Notes: generated by a model not told the origin, from the letters alone. Counted from the stretch's first letter, positions 6,764 through 15,467 are shown. The stretch: 64,000 nt of DNA from Metaclostridioides mangenotii (GCF_018917235.1 NZ_JAHLOF010000008.1:21845-85844); one strand, 5' to 3'. Numbers and translations: made by a program.

Positions 6764-7513
6764 CTAGTTAACCATCTTAAATTCTATTTGATTATTCATT
6801 TCTTTTATTTCTAACATCAGATTAGTTCCTGGTGTCCATCCTTGTATGTAATTAATTGCTTCTTCATATCTTTTTACAGATAGGTTTTTATAGCTGTTAA
6901 CTTTGAAATAACCTTTTAGATCTCTATGTAGTGCGCTATATGCTTTCTTGCTTAATTTCTTATATGCAGGTGAATTATAGCCACCTAAACTATGTACCGC
7001 TTTCGCACTAATCTCTGATCTGATATTCTCGGCTAGTTCATAATTGATAGTCATTTTATTTTCTAAATTAGTAACTTTTTCAGTTAGAACTTCTTGTCCT
7101 TTTTCTAGCTCCTGATGTTTTTTATCCATCATGAATATTGCTTGTAATTCTTTTGATAAGTTCATATATGGGTTTTCTTTTACTCTGAAATATGTTTCCT
7201 CTAAATTGTCAAACTGTTCCCATGCTTTATCTGTGTCTAAAATTTTACAATGTCTGTTTGCTCCTCTTTCTGTCCAAAGATACAAACTAGAAGCAAATTT
7301 ATTTACAGGTAACCCACTTTCAGTAGACAAGCTCTTAAATTGTTTCAGTTCCTCGCCTTGAAGAAAATAATAATGCTTATCTTCTTCGAAATTCTTTTCA
7401 TTTCTTTTAAAGTTCATTTGAATATTCTTAACATCTGTTCCGTATACTTCAGCTAATAACTCTGTAGTTATTACATTTTGATTTTTAAATTTAATTGGTA
7501 TTAAATTATTCAT
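6764..7513 (-). CDS. Phage antirepressor, ORF6N plus ORF6C domains
   Basis: The N-terminal ORF6N domain (residues about 1-100) is recognisable from IPIKFKNQNVITTELLAEVYGTD and the SSLYLWTERGANRHCKIL segment. The C-terminal ORF6C domain (residues about 130-245) includes HSLGGYNSPAYKKLSKKAYSALHRDLKGYFKV. Proteins with this architecture act as antirepressors that counter the cI-type repressor at lytic induction. Its position just downstream of the cro-like gene in the leftward module is typical. Confidence 0.85.
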   Translation of the reverse strand: MNNLIPIKFKNQNVITTELLAEVYGTDVKNIQMNFKRNEKNFEEDKHYYFLQGEELKQFKSLSTESGLPVNKFASSLYLWTERGANRHCKILDTDKAWEQFDNLEETYFRVKENPYMNLSKELQAIFMMDKKHQELEKGQEVLTEKVTNLENKMTINYELAENIRSEISAKAVHSLGGYNSPAYKKLSKKAYSALHRDLKGYFKVNSYKNLSVKRYEEAINYIQGWTPGTNLMLEIKEMNNQIEFKMVN

Positions 7514-7529
7514 GTATTAAATCTCATTT

Positions 7530-7739
7530 CTAATTAACTTCACTATTAGTGCATTTTTTAAAGAAAATATTAATATCTTTATCAGGAAATTCTCTCTTAA
7601 ATTTCTCTAAAAAACCACGTCCAGGTCTTTTAAATTCACCCTCTACTTTTGAATAGTAAGACTCTGATATACCCATTTTTATAGCCATTTCTTTCTGAGT
7701 TAAATTCAAACTCAATCTAAAATCTATTAAATCCTTCAA
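7530..7739 (-). CDS. Cro-like XRE regulator, 69 aa
   Basis: A single HTH_3 domain: DFRLSLNLTQKEMAIKMGISESYYSKVEG is the classic helix-turn-helix. It is the first gene of the leftward early module, directly downstream of the operator cluster at 7753-7863 and divergent from the repressor at 7900. This is the position and size of a Cro protein, which would repress the lysogeny promoter. Function is inferred from layout. Confidence 0.8.
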   Translation of the reverse strand: MKDLIDFRLSLNLTQKEMAIKMGISESYYSKVEGEFKRPGRGFLEKFKREFPDKDINIFFKKCTNSEVN

Positions 7740-7752
7740 ATTATCATCTCCT

Positions 7753-7863
7753 TCACTTATCGTGATAAATACATAATATCACTATCAGTGATTTTCGTCA
7801 ATACTTTTTATCTCTTTTAGTGATTTTTAATTAAAAACACTTTCTAATTTTCACTTATAGTGA
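7753..7863. promoter_or_regulatory. Phage switch operators (three 13-bp palindromes)
   Basis: Three 13-bp sites of form TCACT-N3-AGTGA occur: TCACTTATCGTGA (7753-7765, one mismatch), TCACTATCAGTGA (7779-7791) and TCACTTATAGTGA (7851-7863). A TTAGTGA half-site lies at about 7817-7823. They lie between the divergent cro-like and repressor genes. A TATAAT box at 7875-7880 serves the repressor, with the third operator overlapping its -35 region. This matches a lambda-type genetic switch. Confidence 0.8.
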
Positions 7864-7899
7864 TACAATTTAGCTATAATTTAACAAGGAGTGATTATT

Positions 7900-8313
7900 T
7901 TGTTTTCAAAGAGAGTAAAAGAATTAAGGAAGAAAGCAGATTTAACACAGTCTGATTTAGCTAAAAAAATAAATAGCTCTACTAGTAAAGTAGCAATGTG
8001 GGAAACGGAAAAAAGAGATCCTACAAATGAAGATTTAATGGTACTATCGAAATTATTTAATGTAAGCACTGATTATCTTTTAGGAGTCACTGATAATTCA
8101 AGCTTAACTACTAAAGATGAAAAAAGCATACAAAAAGACTTGAAAAAAATAATGGAAGAATTTAAATCTGGACAAGATGGACCCGCTTTTTATAATGGTG
8201 AGGAATTAGACGAGGAAGAACTATATCTAATAGAACAAGCAATGGAAATAGCTCTTAAAACCGCTAAAATAAAAAATAAAGAAAAATATACACCAAAGAA
8301 ATATAAAAAATAA
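7900..8313 (+). CDS. cI-like XRE repressor
   Basis: Residues about 5-60 are an HTH_3 domain (LRKKADLTQSDLAKKINSSTSKVAMWE) ending in the family hallmark LFNVSTDYLLGVTD. The C-terminal part is a short acidic helical tail with no LexA-type peptidase motif. I prefer the TTG at 7900, because AAGGAG at 7886-7891 is correctly spaced for it and overlaps too closely with an in-frame GTG at 7891. The adjacent ImmA protease gene suggests the repressor is inactivated by ImmA-dependent cleavage rather than RecA-stimulated self-cleavage. Confidence 0.85.
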   Translation: MFSKRVKELRKKADLTQSDLAKKINSSTSKVAMWETEKRDPTNEDLMVLSKLFNVSTDYLLGVTDNSSLTTKDEKSIQKDLKKIMEEFKSGQDGPAFYNGEELDEEELYLIEQAMEIALKTAKIKNKEKYTPKKYKK

Positions 8314-8327
8314 CAGAGGGTGAGTGT

Positions 8328-8771
8328 GTGAGAAATAATATAAAAGTTCTTGTTAATCATTTAATAGATAAATTTAATACCAACGATCCTTTCTCATTAA
8401 GTGAACATTTAAATATAAATATTATATACACAGATTTGAAAAACATTTGGGGAATGTATCGTTACATAAAAAGGAATAGTTTTATATTTATTAATAATAA
8501 TATAAGCGATATTGAAAAAAGATTTGTTCTAAGCCATGAATTAGGTCATGCAATATTGCATACTAAAAACAACTGTTTCTATTTGAAACACAATACTTTC
8601 ATGAAAGTATCAACCTTTGAGAATGAGGCAAACGAATTCGCTGCGGAATTATTAATTACTAATGAAGATATAAAAGAAGCAATCGATAAGCAATTTTCAA
8701 TTGAACAAATGGCTTGTTATTTTGAAGTTCCTTTAGAACTTGTAGAATTTAAATTTAATCATAAAATATAG
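8328..8771 (+). CDS. immA: ImmA/IrrE-family metallopeptidase
   Basis: The zinc-binding motif HELGHAILH is at about residues 71-79, and a downstream NEANEFAAELLI segment provides the third ligand Glu. This is the signature of ImmA/IrrE (Peptidase_M78). These proteases cleave the partner phage or ICE repressor after a stress signal, here presumably the product of the gene 14 nt upstream. Translation starts at a GTG (8328) behind AGAGGGTGA. At 147 residues it is an ordinary stand-alone ImmA. Confidence 0.88.
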   Translation: MRNNIKVLVNHLIDKFNTNDPFSLSEHLNINIIYTDLKNIWGMYRYIKRNSFIFINNNISDIEKRFVLSHELGHAILHTKNNCFYLKHNTFMKVSTFENEANEFAAELLITNEDIKEAIDKQFSIEQMACYFEVPLELVEFKFNHKI

Positions 8772-8780
8772 GAGGTTAAT

Positions 8781-8993
8781 ATGACAAAAGAAGAAATTAT
8801 AGAATTGATTAAAAGAGATGAACTTAAACTACCTGGTTTTAATACTAAAAATGAGGCAATAGATTCTATCAGTAAATTAGAAGTTGGACTTACATTGGTA
8901 CCTCTTTTTGCAGGAGATATAACCAAAGAAAATTTTGATAATCTTGTTAAGGAATATCCGACGATTGATATAACTGAATATAATAAACACTAA
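8781..8993 (+). CDS. Hypothetical lysogeny-module protein, 70 aa
   Basis: A small acidic protein (MTKEEIIELIKRDELKLPGFN...) with no recognised domain. It begins 9 nt after immA with an AGGAGG site, so it belongs to the repressor-immA transcript. A terminator at 8998 ends this unit before the integrase. It could assist repressor control, but nothing in the sequence says so. Confidence 0.68.
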   Translation: MTKEEIIELIKRDELKLPGFNTKNEAIDSISKLEVGLTLVPLFAGDITKENFDNLVKEYPTIDITEYNKH

Positions 8994-8997
8994 ATCT

Positions 8998-9021
8998 AGA
9001 GTAGCATAAACTACTCTTTTA
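8998..9021 (+). terminator. Intrinsic terminator of repressor-immA unit
   Basis: AGAGTAG (8998-9004) pairs with CTACTCT (9011-9017), with a 6-nt loop and a TTTT tail. It separates the lysogeny operon from the integrase gene. Confidence 0.65.
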
Positions 9022-9064
9022 TATATAAATTTAAACAAACATACATTCTGCAAAGGAGGAAAAT

Positions 9065-10192
9065 ATGAACATAAAATCAGCTTTTATAAGAAAAAGAGGT
9101 CAAAGATATTGTGTAATGATTGAGTATTTAGATTATGATACAGGTAAGTTAAAACAAAAAACTGAGGATTCTTTTAATTCGAAGAAGGACGCAGAAAAAC
9201 ATTTAATAGAAGTTAAATACCGCATAAATAATAATAAATTTATGAAGCCAACGGAATTAACTTTAGTTGATAGATGTAAATTATATGTAAAGGAAATTGA
9301 GAAAAAAGCATCTCCAAACACATTGGATAACTATAACAATTGTATTAAGAATCATATTGCGCCTTTTTTTAATAATGTAAACTTAATGGATGTTAACCCC
9401 ACTATGTTACAATCGTATATTAATAAAGCCTATGATAATTATTGCGAAAGTACTGCAAATCTAAATACACGTTTTCTTAAGATTGTTTTAAAGGAATGTT
9501 ACAGACTTAGAGAGATTCCAGAAAACATATGCGACTTTGTAAAAACTCCAACAATTATAGAGCAAAAAGAAAATGAAATTAATCCATATGATAGAAGCGA
9601 AGTTAAGCTCTTAATTGAAAAGATAAAAGGACATTTTCTTGAGGTTCCTATTTTATTAATGCTTACACTTGGATTACGTAAAACCGAAGCAACCGGATTA
9701 ACTTGGGATTGTGTTGATTTTGAAAATAAAAAAATAAGCATAGAAAATATTCTATACTATAGAAATAAAGAAGGATTTAGTTTAAAGAAACCTAAGACAA
9801 AATCTTCAAAACGTACATTAACAGCACCGCCAGAATTAATGGATAGACTTAAAACCGAAAGAATCAGACAAAACGAATTGAAATTGAAAGGCATACTGAC
9901 TAATAAATTAAATTTAGTTTGTTTAAATACAAAGTTAAACCCCATTTACCCAAGGAACGTAAATAAAAACTTTGATAATTTCTGTAAAACAAATAACTTA
10001 AGAAGAATTAAAATTCATGATCTTAGACATACAAATGCAACTTTGCTAGTATCTTCTGGTACTGATTTCAAAACTATCTCTGAAAGATTAGGTCATGCAG
10101 ATATAAGTATTACATTAAATAGATACTCTCATGTTCTAGAGGATATGGATAAAAATGCAAGTGAAAATATAGGAAATATATTATTTAAATAA
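9065..10192 (+). CDS. int: Phage tyrosine integrase
   Basis: A full-length (375 aa) lambda-type integrase. The N-terminal arm-binding domain covers about residues 1-60, the SAM-like core-binding domain about 65-160, and the catalytic domain about 175-370. Catalytic residues are visible: Arg in LTLGLRKTEA (near 208), HDLRHTNATLL (near 320), LGHADISIT (His near 344) and the nucleophile Tyr in TLNRYSHV (near 354). A GGAGG site precedes the ATG. Three AAATGTCAGTT repeats immediately follow, the usual place for integrase arm sites and attP. The gene end lies next to a truncated prepilin peptidase, marking the prophage/chromosome boundary. Confidence 0.93.
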   Translation: MNIKSAFIRKRGQRYCVMIEYLDYDTGKLKQKTEDSFNSKKDAEKHLIEVKYRINNNKFMKPTELTLVDRCKLYVKEIEKKASPNTLDNYNNCIKNHIAPFFNNVNLMDVNPTMLQSYINKAYDNYCESTANLNTRFLKIVLKECYRLREIPENICDFVKTPTIIEQKENEINPYDRSEVKLLIEKIKGHFLEVPILLMLTLGLRKTEATGLTWDCVDFENKKISIENILYYRNKEGFSLKKPKTKSSKRTLTAPPELMDRLKTERIRQNELKLKGILTNKLNLVCLNTKLNPIYPRNVNKNFDNFCKTNNLRRIKIHDLRHTNATLLVSSGTDFKTISERLGHADISITLNRYSHVLEDMDKNASENIGNILFK

Positions 10193-10232
10193 AATGTCAG
10201 TTAAATGTCAGTTTTTTTGTAAAATGTCAGTT
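10192..10232 (+). repeat. Direct repeats after int, candidate integrase arm sites
   Basis: AAATGTCAGTT occurs exactly at 10192-10202, 10203-10213 and 10222-10232. The first copy overlaps the integrase stop. Such short direct repeats beside attP are bound by the N-terminal domain of tyrosine integrases. The attachment core itself should lie just beyond, between about 10233 and 10300, but cannot be defined without the other prophage end. Confidence 0.6.
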
Positions 10233-10275
10233 GAAATCAAGTTCACTATAAGATACAAAAACACGTAAAATCCAC

Positions 10276-10587
10276 TTATATACTCACTTTAAAGGCGTAA
10301 ACATTATTATAAAATATTAGAGTCTTACAAAGTACCGTTAAGTCATATACATTTCTACTGTAAATATCAATAATGGAGACGATTATAATAAATGGAATCA
10401 ACAGTATATATCTGATTGTATCGACGCTTTTTCCATATTTTATACAAACTGCTAAAAATAGTGACAACATACATATATTTGTGACAAATAATCTCTTTAT
10501 GTTTTTTTCTATTTCATCACATAAAAAACAAATCACCTTGTCAGACAAATACGATAATATTAAACAAACTGTAAGAATTGATATCAA
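10276..10587 (-). pseudogene. Truncated prepilin peptidase (pilD-like) N-terminal part
   Basis: The 103-residue product has three hydrophobic segments and IPFIIIVSIIDIYSRNVYDL, which matches the first catalytic aspartate region of A24 prepilin peptidases (usually ID...IPN). It stops soon after and lacks the second GxGD catalytic motif. It lies directly downstream of a complete pilD-like gene and pilT. Its 3' end meets the prophage integrase end, so the missing half was probably displaced by integration. The start appears to be TTG at 10585-10587. An originally short protein cannot be excluded. Confidence 0.55.
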
Positions 10588-10622
10588 TTTTAAAATTAAC
10601 CTGTAATAGCGAGATTATTAGA

Positions 10623-11072
10623 TTATTTTATCAGTAACACAAATACCGTAACCAATGAAATTATAGGCGCAAAAGGTATAAATTTATTGTACTCTCCATA
10701 TTTGAATTTACTGTAAATTACATAAGAAATTCCTATAAAACTTGCAATATACAAGCTAAAAAAATAAATTATTATTGTTGTATTAGCTCCCAGATATAAT
10801 CCAATCATACCAAATAACTTGATATCCCCAAAACCAATACACTCTTCTTTAAATATTTTTTTCAATATAGAGGCAATTATGTATGTAAATACTACCATTA
10901 TAATGCAGCCTGAAATACTTATGGCTAAGCCTACTCCCTTTCCTACAATATTTAGTAAAATGCATATAGATCCTCCAAAAATTAAACTTAAGTTAGGTAT
11001 TATGTATTTTAAAAAGTCTATTATTGATATTACAGTAAGCAGAATAATTAAGGTAAAATAATACAGGTTAAT
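10623..11072 (-). CDS. pilD: Short prepilin peptidase (A24 family), apparent ATT start
   Basis: Read in one open frame after pilT, the product contains both catalytic aspartates of type IV prepilin peptidases. These are ISIIDFLKYIIPN near residue 18 and IGFGDIKLFGMIGLYLG near residue 77. Five or six hydrophobic helices surround them, and the N-terminal methylation/zinc domain of long PilD proteins is absent. The frame has no ATG, GTG or TTG before the first Asp. An ATT at 11070-11072 lies 5 nt after GGGGTG, 16 nt from the pilT stop. A start at the internal ATG (10898) would remove the first catalytic Asp. The enzyme would cleave type IV pilin leaders at the membrane. Confidence 0.72.
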   Translation of the reverse strand: MNLYYFTLIILLTVISIIDFLKYIIPNLSLIFGGSICILLNIVGKGVGLAISISGCIIMVVFTYIIASILKKIFKEECIGFGDIKLFGMIGLYLGANTTIIIYFFSLYIASFIGISYVIYSKFKYGEYNKFIPFAPIISLVTVFVLLIK

Positions 11073-11087
11073 TGTGTCACCCCACTT

Positions 11088-12179
11088 CTAATTTTTTATA
11101 AATCTTCTAACGAATTCAGTATCATTACATCTTGAGATTAAATTATCCTCAGAAATAGCACCCTCAAAAAATAGATTTATAAGATTTTGATCCATTGTAA
11201 TCATTCCGTACTTCGAACCTATCTGAATTAAATTTGATATCTGATGTGTCTTTCCTTCCTTTATTGAATTTTTAATTGCTGAAGTTCCCAACATTATTTC
11301 AGTAGCAACTACCATAGAACATGATAGAATTTCCCTGCCTAATACATTTTTCTCTGATATATTTTTTCTAGGGATCAATTGTTGTGAGAGCATCCCCTCA
11401 AAAGCCGATGCTAACTGAGATCTAATTTGGTGGTGCTCCGACGGACTAAACATATCAACAATTCTATCTATACATTTACCCCCTCCAGTAGTATGTAGTG
11501 TAGAAAAAACTAAGTGACCAGTTTCGGCTGCCCTAAGCGCTGCTATCATACTCTCTGCATCTCTTATTTCACCAATGAGTATTATATCTGGGCTCTGTCT
11601 TAAAGCAGCTCTAAGGCCAGTATTGAAATTTTTAGTATCTTTACCTACCTCTCTTTGATTTACAATACTTTTTTTATGTCTATGTAAATATTCAATTGGA
11701 TCCTCTATTGTTATAATGTGTTTTTCTTGAGTTGAATTTATTAGATCCAATAAACTTGCAATAGTTGTACTCTTTCCACTTCCCGTCGAACCCGTAACTA
11801 AGATCAAACCAGAACGCTTTTCAGTAAAACTCTTTAGTGTCGGCGGCAGAGAAAGTTCTTCTAAACTTGGTATTTTGTTTGGGATTATTCTTATTGCTAG
11901 TGAAATATTCTCCTTCTGCATGAATGCATTTACTCTATATCTCCGTTTATCACTTGTTTCTAAAGAAAAGTCTCTTTCCCCTTTTGATTCAACGTTTTTG
12001 TATATATTTAAAGAAGAAATATCTATTAAAATTTTTTTAGATAACTCTGGTGACACTATTGTATTATCTATATATCTAAAGCTCTCTCCTATTCTTGCTG
12101 TGGGCACAGCCCCTACCGAAATGTATAGATCCGAAGCACCTATTATTGAAGATTTTTCTAATAAGTTATTTATATTCAC
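11088..12179 (-). CDS. pilT: Type IV pilus retraction ATPase PilT
   Basis: A 363-residue hexameric ATPase of the GspE/PilT family. The Walker A GSTGSGKST is at about residues 130-138, the Asp box ITIEDPIEYLH near 160, Walker B RQSPDIILIGEIRD near 195, and the His box HLVFSTLHTT near 225. The N-terminal PAS-like domain begins ASDLYISVGAVPT. PilT powers disassembly of pili and twitching motility. In Clostridioides difficile pilT is followed by two prepilin peptidase genes, as here. The pilB, pilC and pilin genes expected upstream are absent at this locus, where prs follows instead. An AGGTGA site precedes the start. Confidence 0.93.
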   Translation of the reverse strand: MNINNLLEKSSIIGASDLYISVGAVPTARIGESFRYIDNTIVSPELSKKILIDISSLNIYKNVESKGERDFSLETSDKRRYRVNAFMQKENISLAIRIIPNKIPSLEELSLPPTLKSFTEKRSGLILVTGSTGSGKSTTIASLLDLINSTQEKHIITIEDPIEYLHRHKKSIVNQREVGKDTKNFNTGLRAALRQSPDIILIGEIRDAESMIAALRAAETGHLVFSTLHTTGGGKCIDRIVDMFSPSEHHQIRSQLASAFEGMLSQQLIPRKNISEKNVLGREILSCSMVVATEIMLGTSAIKNSIKEGKTHQISNLIQIGSKYGMITMDQNLINLFFEGAISEDNLISRCNDTEFVRRFIKN

Positions 12180-12373
12180 TTTTTCACCTCACATATATTT
12201 CTATCTAATGTAATTATTGACAAAATAAATTTATAAAAATACTTTGTATTGCATATTTTATAAGTTTATTTATATAAAATTCTACATATATCTAGTTTCA
12301 AACTGTGTTTATTACTGTGTTTATGACACTATATCAACTGTCACTTATTGTGTTTATATAGTATAATGTCTGT

Positions 12374-12509
12374 ATAAAACTTAAGGTAAACCTAGATTAG
12401 AGGACCTTGATCTAATTGTTACTAAAAGCAAGAACTTGAAGTTAGAAAATAAGATTTATAAAAATTAAAACGACATCTTTAGAAATTCTAAAGATGTCGT
12501 TTTAATTTT
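12374..12509 (+). ncRNA. Candidate small RNA between prs and pilT
   Basis: A TATAAT box (12362-12367) is followed by about 140 nt without an ORF and then a very strong hairpin with a T tail. The segment contains an internal hairpin ATTAGA-N9-TCTAAT (about 12396-12416). Three TGTGTTTAT repeats (12304, 12316, 12349) precede the promoter and could bind a regulator. The hairpin also serves prs from the other side, so it alone does not prove an RNA. The -35 box is poor. No riboswitch class is recognised. Confidence 0.3.
12461..12509. terminator. Strong bidirectional terminator after prs
   Basis: Two perfectly complementary 24-nt arms (12461-12484 and 12486-12509) around a single unpaired A form an almost continuous palindrome with A and T tails on both sides. 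It ends leftward transcription from prs and could end any rightward RNA from the pilT side. Confidence 0.85.
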
Positions 12510-12533
12510 TATATTATACTATTTAAAATTTAA

Positions 12534-13484
12534 TTAAAATAATTTACTTACTGACTCATTTGTAAAAATCTTTTGGATAGCATCTCCAAATAAGTTAGCA
12601 ACAGTTTTTATCTTAATTTTATCTATTCTTTTCTCTTCAGGTAGTTGTATAGTATCAAGTACTATAAGCTCCTTTATGTCAGACCCAGCGATTCTTTCAA
12701 TAGCTGGTCCTGATAGTACACCGTGAGTACAACAAGCATAAACATCTTTAGCTCCGAACTTTTTAAGTGCTTGAGCAGCATTTACTATAGTTCCAGCTGT
12801 ATCTATCATATCGTCCATAAGTATTACATTTTTACCTTCAACTTCACCGATTATATTCATAACTTCACTTACGTTTGCCTTTGGTCTTCTCTTATCTATT
12901 ATAGCTATTGGAACTTCTCCTTTTAGAGAATTAGCAAACTGTCTAGATCTGGTAACACTACCCAAGTCTGGAGATACTACTACTAGGTCATCTATATCCA
13001 TTTGGTTAAAATGATCTGCTAGTATCTTTCCTCCTAGTAAGTGGTCAAGTGGAATATCGAAATATCCTTGAATTTGAGCAGCATGTAAATCCATAGTAAG
13101 AACTCTATCTGCACCAGCCGCTGTAATTAGATTAGCAACTAATTTTGCTGTAATAGGATCTCTTGCCTTAGCTTTTCTGTCTTGTCTTGCATATCCATAG
13201 TATGGAATAACTGCTGTTATTCTACCTGCTGAAGCTCTCTTAAGTGCATCAATTAATATAAGTAGCTCCATCAGGTTGTCATTTACTGGGCTGTTAGTTG
13301 ATTGAATTACGAACATGTCACAACCTCTTACAGTTTCGTTCATGTTTAAACATATTTCACCATCACTAAACTTTCCAACCTCACAATCTAACATCGAAAC
13401 ACCCATGTAATCAGCTATTTTACCTGCTAATTCCTTAGATGAATTCCCAGCTATGATTTTAATTTCACTTCCACTAGTATTCAT
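12534..13484 (-). CDS. prs: Ribose-phosphate pyrophosphokinase
   Basis: A 316-residue class I PRPP synthase making PRPP from ribose 5-phosphate and ATP for nucleotide, NAD, His and Trp synthesis. Family motifs are [37 protein letters not shown] and the PRPP loop [13 protein letters not shown]. It is the last gene of the leftward block glmU-prs, 37 nt after glmU, as in many Firmicutes. A strong terminator follows. Confidence 0.96.
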   Translation of the reverse strand: MNTSGSEIKIIAGNSSKELAGKIADYMGVSMLDCEVGKFSDGEICLNMNETVRGCDMFVIQSTNSPVNDNLMELLILIDALKRASAGRITAVIPYYGYARQDRKAKARDPITAKLVANLITAAGADRVLTMDLHAAQIQGYFDIPLDHLLGGKILADHFNQMDIDDLVVVSPDLGSVTRSRQFANSLKGEVPIAIIDKRRPKANVSEVMNIIGEVEGKNVILMDDMIDTAGTIVNAAQALKKFGAKDVYACCTHGVLSGPAIERIAGSDIKELIVLDTIQLPEEKRIDKIKIKTVANLFGDAIQKIFTNESVSKLF

Positions 13485-13521
13485 TTATTTAATCCCTCCT
13501 GAAAAATTTAAAGACAACTTA

Positions 13522-14898
13522 TTATTTATTGCTATCTCGTTTATCCTTTTTTTCTACCCAACCTTCTTTTACCACTTGTCTTTGCCTAGCAATCGCTAGT
13601 GCTCCATTTGGTACATCGTCAGTTATTGTAGATCCTGTTGCTATATAACCTTTTTCCTCTATTGTAACTGGTGCAACTAGGTTACAGTTTGAACCTACAA
13701 ATGCGCCATCCTTTACTACTGATTTAAACTTGTTTTTTCCATCGTAGTTTACAAATACCACTCCACAACCAATATTTACATCTTTGCCTACTTCAGCGTC
13801 TCCTATGTAAGATAAATGTGAAGCTTTTGATCCATCGCCTATCTTAGCATTTTTTACTTCAACGAAATCTCCTATTTTTACGTTGTTTCCGATATCAGAC
13901 TTTGGTCTTAGGTATGCGTAAGGGCCAACATGAGTGTATTCTCCAACAACACTGTCAACTATAGTAGAGTTTATTACTTCTGTATGATTTCCAATCACAG
14001 AGTTTGTTATACTTGAATTCATACCGATTGTGCACTCAGAGCCTATTTTTGTGTTTCCTATAAGCATCGCACCTGGATAGATTATAGAATCATTTCCTAT
14101 TTGTACGTCTGATTCTATATAAGTAGAATTGACATCTAGTATTGTTACTCCATTTACCATGTGCTTTTCATTTATTCTTCTTCTCATCAACTCTTCAGCT
14201 TTAGATAGTTCTACTCTTGAGTTTACTCCCATAAGTTCTTCTATAGTAGATCCATTAAATGCACCTACTTTATGTTGTTTATCTCTCATTATTTTTATCG
14301 TATCAGTTAAATAGTATTCACCCTGAGCGTTGTTGTTATCAATCAAATCTAAAGCTTCTCTTAAACTTGATCCTTTAAAACAGTATATACCCGAATTTAT
14401 CTCTTTTACTGATTTTTCTTTTTCACTTGCGTCTTTTTGCTCAACTATTTTAAGTAGATCTCCATTTTCATCCCTAATTATTCTACCATAACCGTGTGGA
14501 TTGTCCATACTTGTTGTGAGTACTGTCGCGTGATATTCATGTTTTATATGATATTCAAATAGATCTTTTAATGTATTTTCCTTAATAAGCGGAGTATCTC
14601 CACAAAGCACTACTATAATGTCTTCATCTTTTATATAGCCCTTAGCCTGTAAGACTGCATGTCCTGTCCCTAGCTGTTCCTCTTGTTTTATTGTAGTAGA
14701 GTCACAAGCTAATTTTTCTTTAACACGATCTGATTCATGACCCAATATAACTACAACATCTTTTACTCCAGAATTTTTTGAAACATCTATTACGTGGTTT
14801 ACCATTTCTTTTCCACATACCTTATGTATTACTTTAGGATATTTAGACTTCATTCTTGTTCCTTTGCCTGCAGCAAGGATAATAGCTTTAAAGTTCAT
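13522..14898 (-). CDS. glmU: Bifunctional GlcNAc-1-P uridyltransferase/GlcN-1-P acetyltransferase
   Basis: The N-terminal pyrophosphorylase domain (residues about 1-230) starts with AIILAAGKGTRMKS and contains the GTGHAVLQ and VLCGDTPLI segments. The C-terminal left-handed beta helix (about 250-445) has many hexapeptide repeats (IGNDSIIYPGAMLIGNTKIG) and the acetyltransferase motif VNYDGKNKFKSVV. It makes UDP-GlcNAc for peptidoglycan. At 458 aa it is full length. It precedes prs and follows spoVG in the conserved purR-spoVG-glmU-prs order. Confidence 0.96.
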   Translation of the reverse strand: MNFKAIILAAGKGTRMKSKYPKVIHKVCGKEMVNHVIDVSKNSGVKDVVVILGHESDRVKEKLACDSTTIKQEEQLGTGHAVLQAKGYIKDEDIIVVLCGDTPLIKENTLKDLFEYHIKHEYHATVLTTSMDNPHGYGRIIRDENGDLLKIVEQKDASEKEKSVKEINSGIYCFKGSSLREALDLIDNNNAQGEYYLTDTIKIMRDKQHKVGAFNGSTIEELMGVNSRVELSKAEELMRRRINEKHMVNGVTILDVNSTYIESDVQIGNDSIIYPGAMLIGNTKIGSECTIGMNSSITNSVIGNHTEVINSTIVDSVVGEYTHVGPYAYLRPKSDIGNNVKIGDFVEVKNAKIGDGSKASHLSYIGDAEVGKDVNIGCGVVFVNYDGKNKFKSVVKDGAFVGSNCNLVAPVTIEEKGYIATGSTITDDVPNGALAIARQRQVVKEGWVEKKDKRDSNK

Positions 14899-15130
14899 TT
14901 ATTCACTCCATTCAATCAAATTTAATTTGATAGATTATTCTTATATATATTTATAGATCATTCTATTATTGAAGATCCCTTTAATAAACTAATAAATTAA
15001 ATATTTAGTTATAATTATTATTAATTATTTTGGAATATTTTAAAGATTTAAACCTCTTAATATTGTTATATCTCAGTATATTCATTAATAATATAGCATT
15101 TTTTTAGTTAAAAGTACACATGCAAATAGA

Positions 15131-15160
15131 AAAAAGGACCTCATCGAACAGGTCCTTTTA
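15131..15160. terminator. Terminator after spoVG
   Basis: AAAAAGGACC (15131-15140) pairs with GGTCCTTTTA (15151-15160) across a 10-nt loop. In the leftward direction it is followed by T-rich sequence, so it ends spoVG transcription and makes glmU-prs a separate unit. Confidence 0.8.
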
Positions 15161-15188
15161 TTATTCTAGTGATTAAAAGTACTATTAA

Positions 15189-15467
15189 TTACTCAGCAGC
15201 AACTTCTAATTGTGCTATAGATTCATGGTAAGCTTCTAAAACGGCATCTTCTAATATTTGTCTCATTTCTGCATTTATAGGATGCGCAATATCTCTAAAA
15301 TTACCTTCGCCTACTTTTCTACTTGGCATTGCTATAAAAAGACCATTGTGCCCTTCTATAACTTTAATGTCATGCACAACAAATAAATTATCAAAAGTAA
15401 TTGATACTATGCATTTCATTTTTCCTTCATCTGTTACTTTTCTTACTCTTACGTCAGTTATTTTCAT
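15189..15467 (-). CDS. spoVG: SpoVG regulatory RNA/DNA-binding protein
   Basis: The 92-aa product starts [11 protein letters not shown] and contains the family core [36 protein letters not shown] start at the ATG at 15467, where GGGGGAT is well placed and the known N-terminus of SpoVG aligns; the earlier ATG at 15488 has no ribosome-binding site. SpoVG binds nucleic acid and adjusts sporulation, septation and virulence genes in Firmicutes. It is also found in non-sporulating species. Confidence 0.95.
   Translation of the reverse strand: MKITDVRVRKVTDEGKMKCIVSITFDNLFVVHDIKVIEGHNGLFIAMPSRKVGEGNFRDIAHPINAEMRQILEDAVLEAYHESIAQLEVAAE

Noticed and set aside
12180..12480. c-di-GMP riboswitch upstream of pilT
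   Set aside because: The conserved core sequences of class I or II could not be found on either strand; only short hairpins are present.
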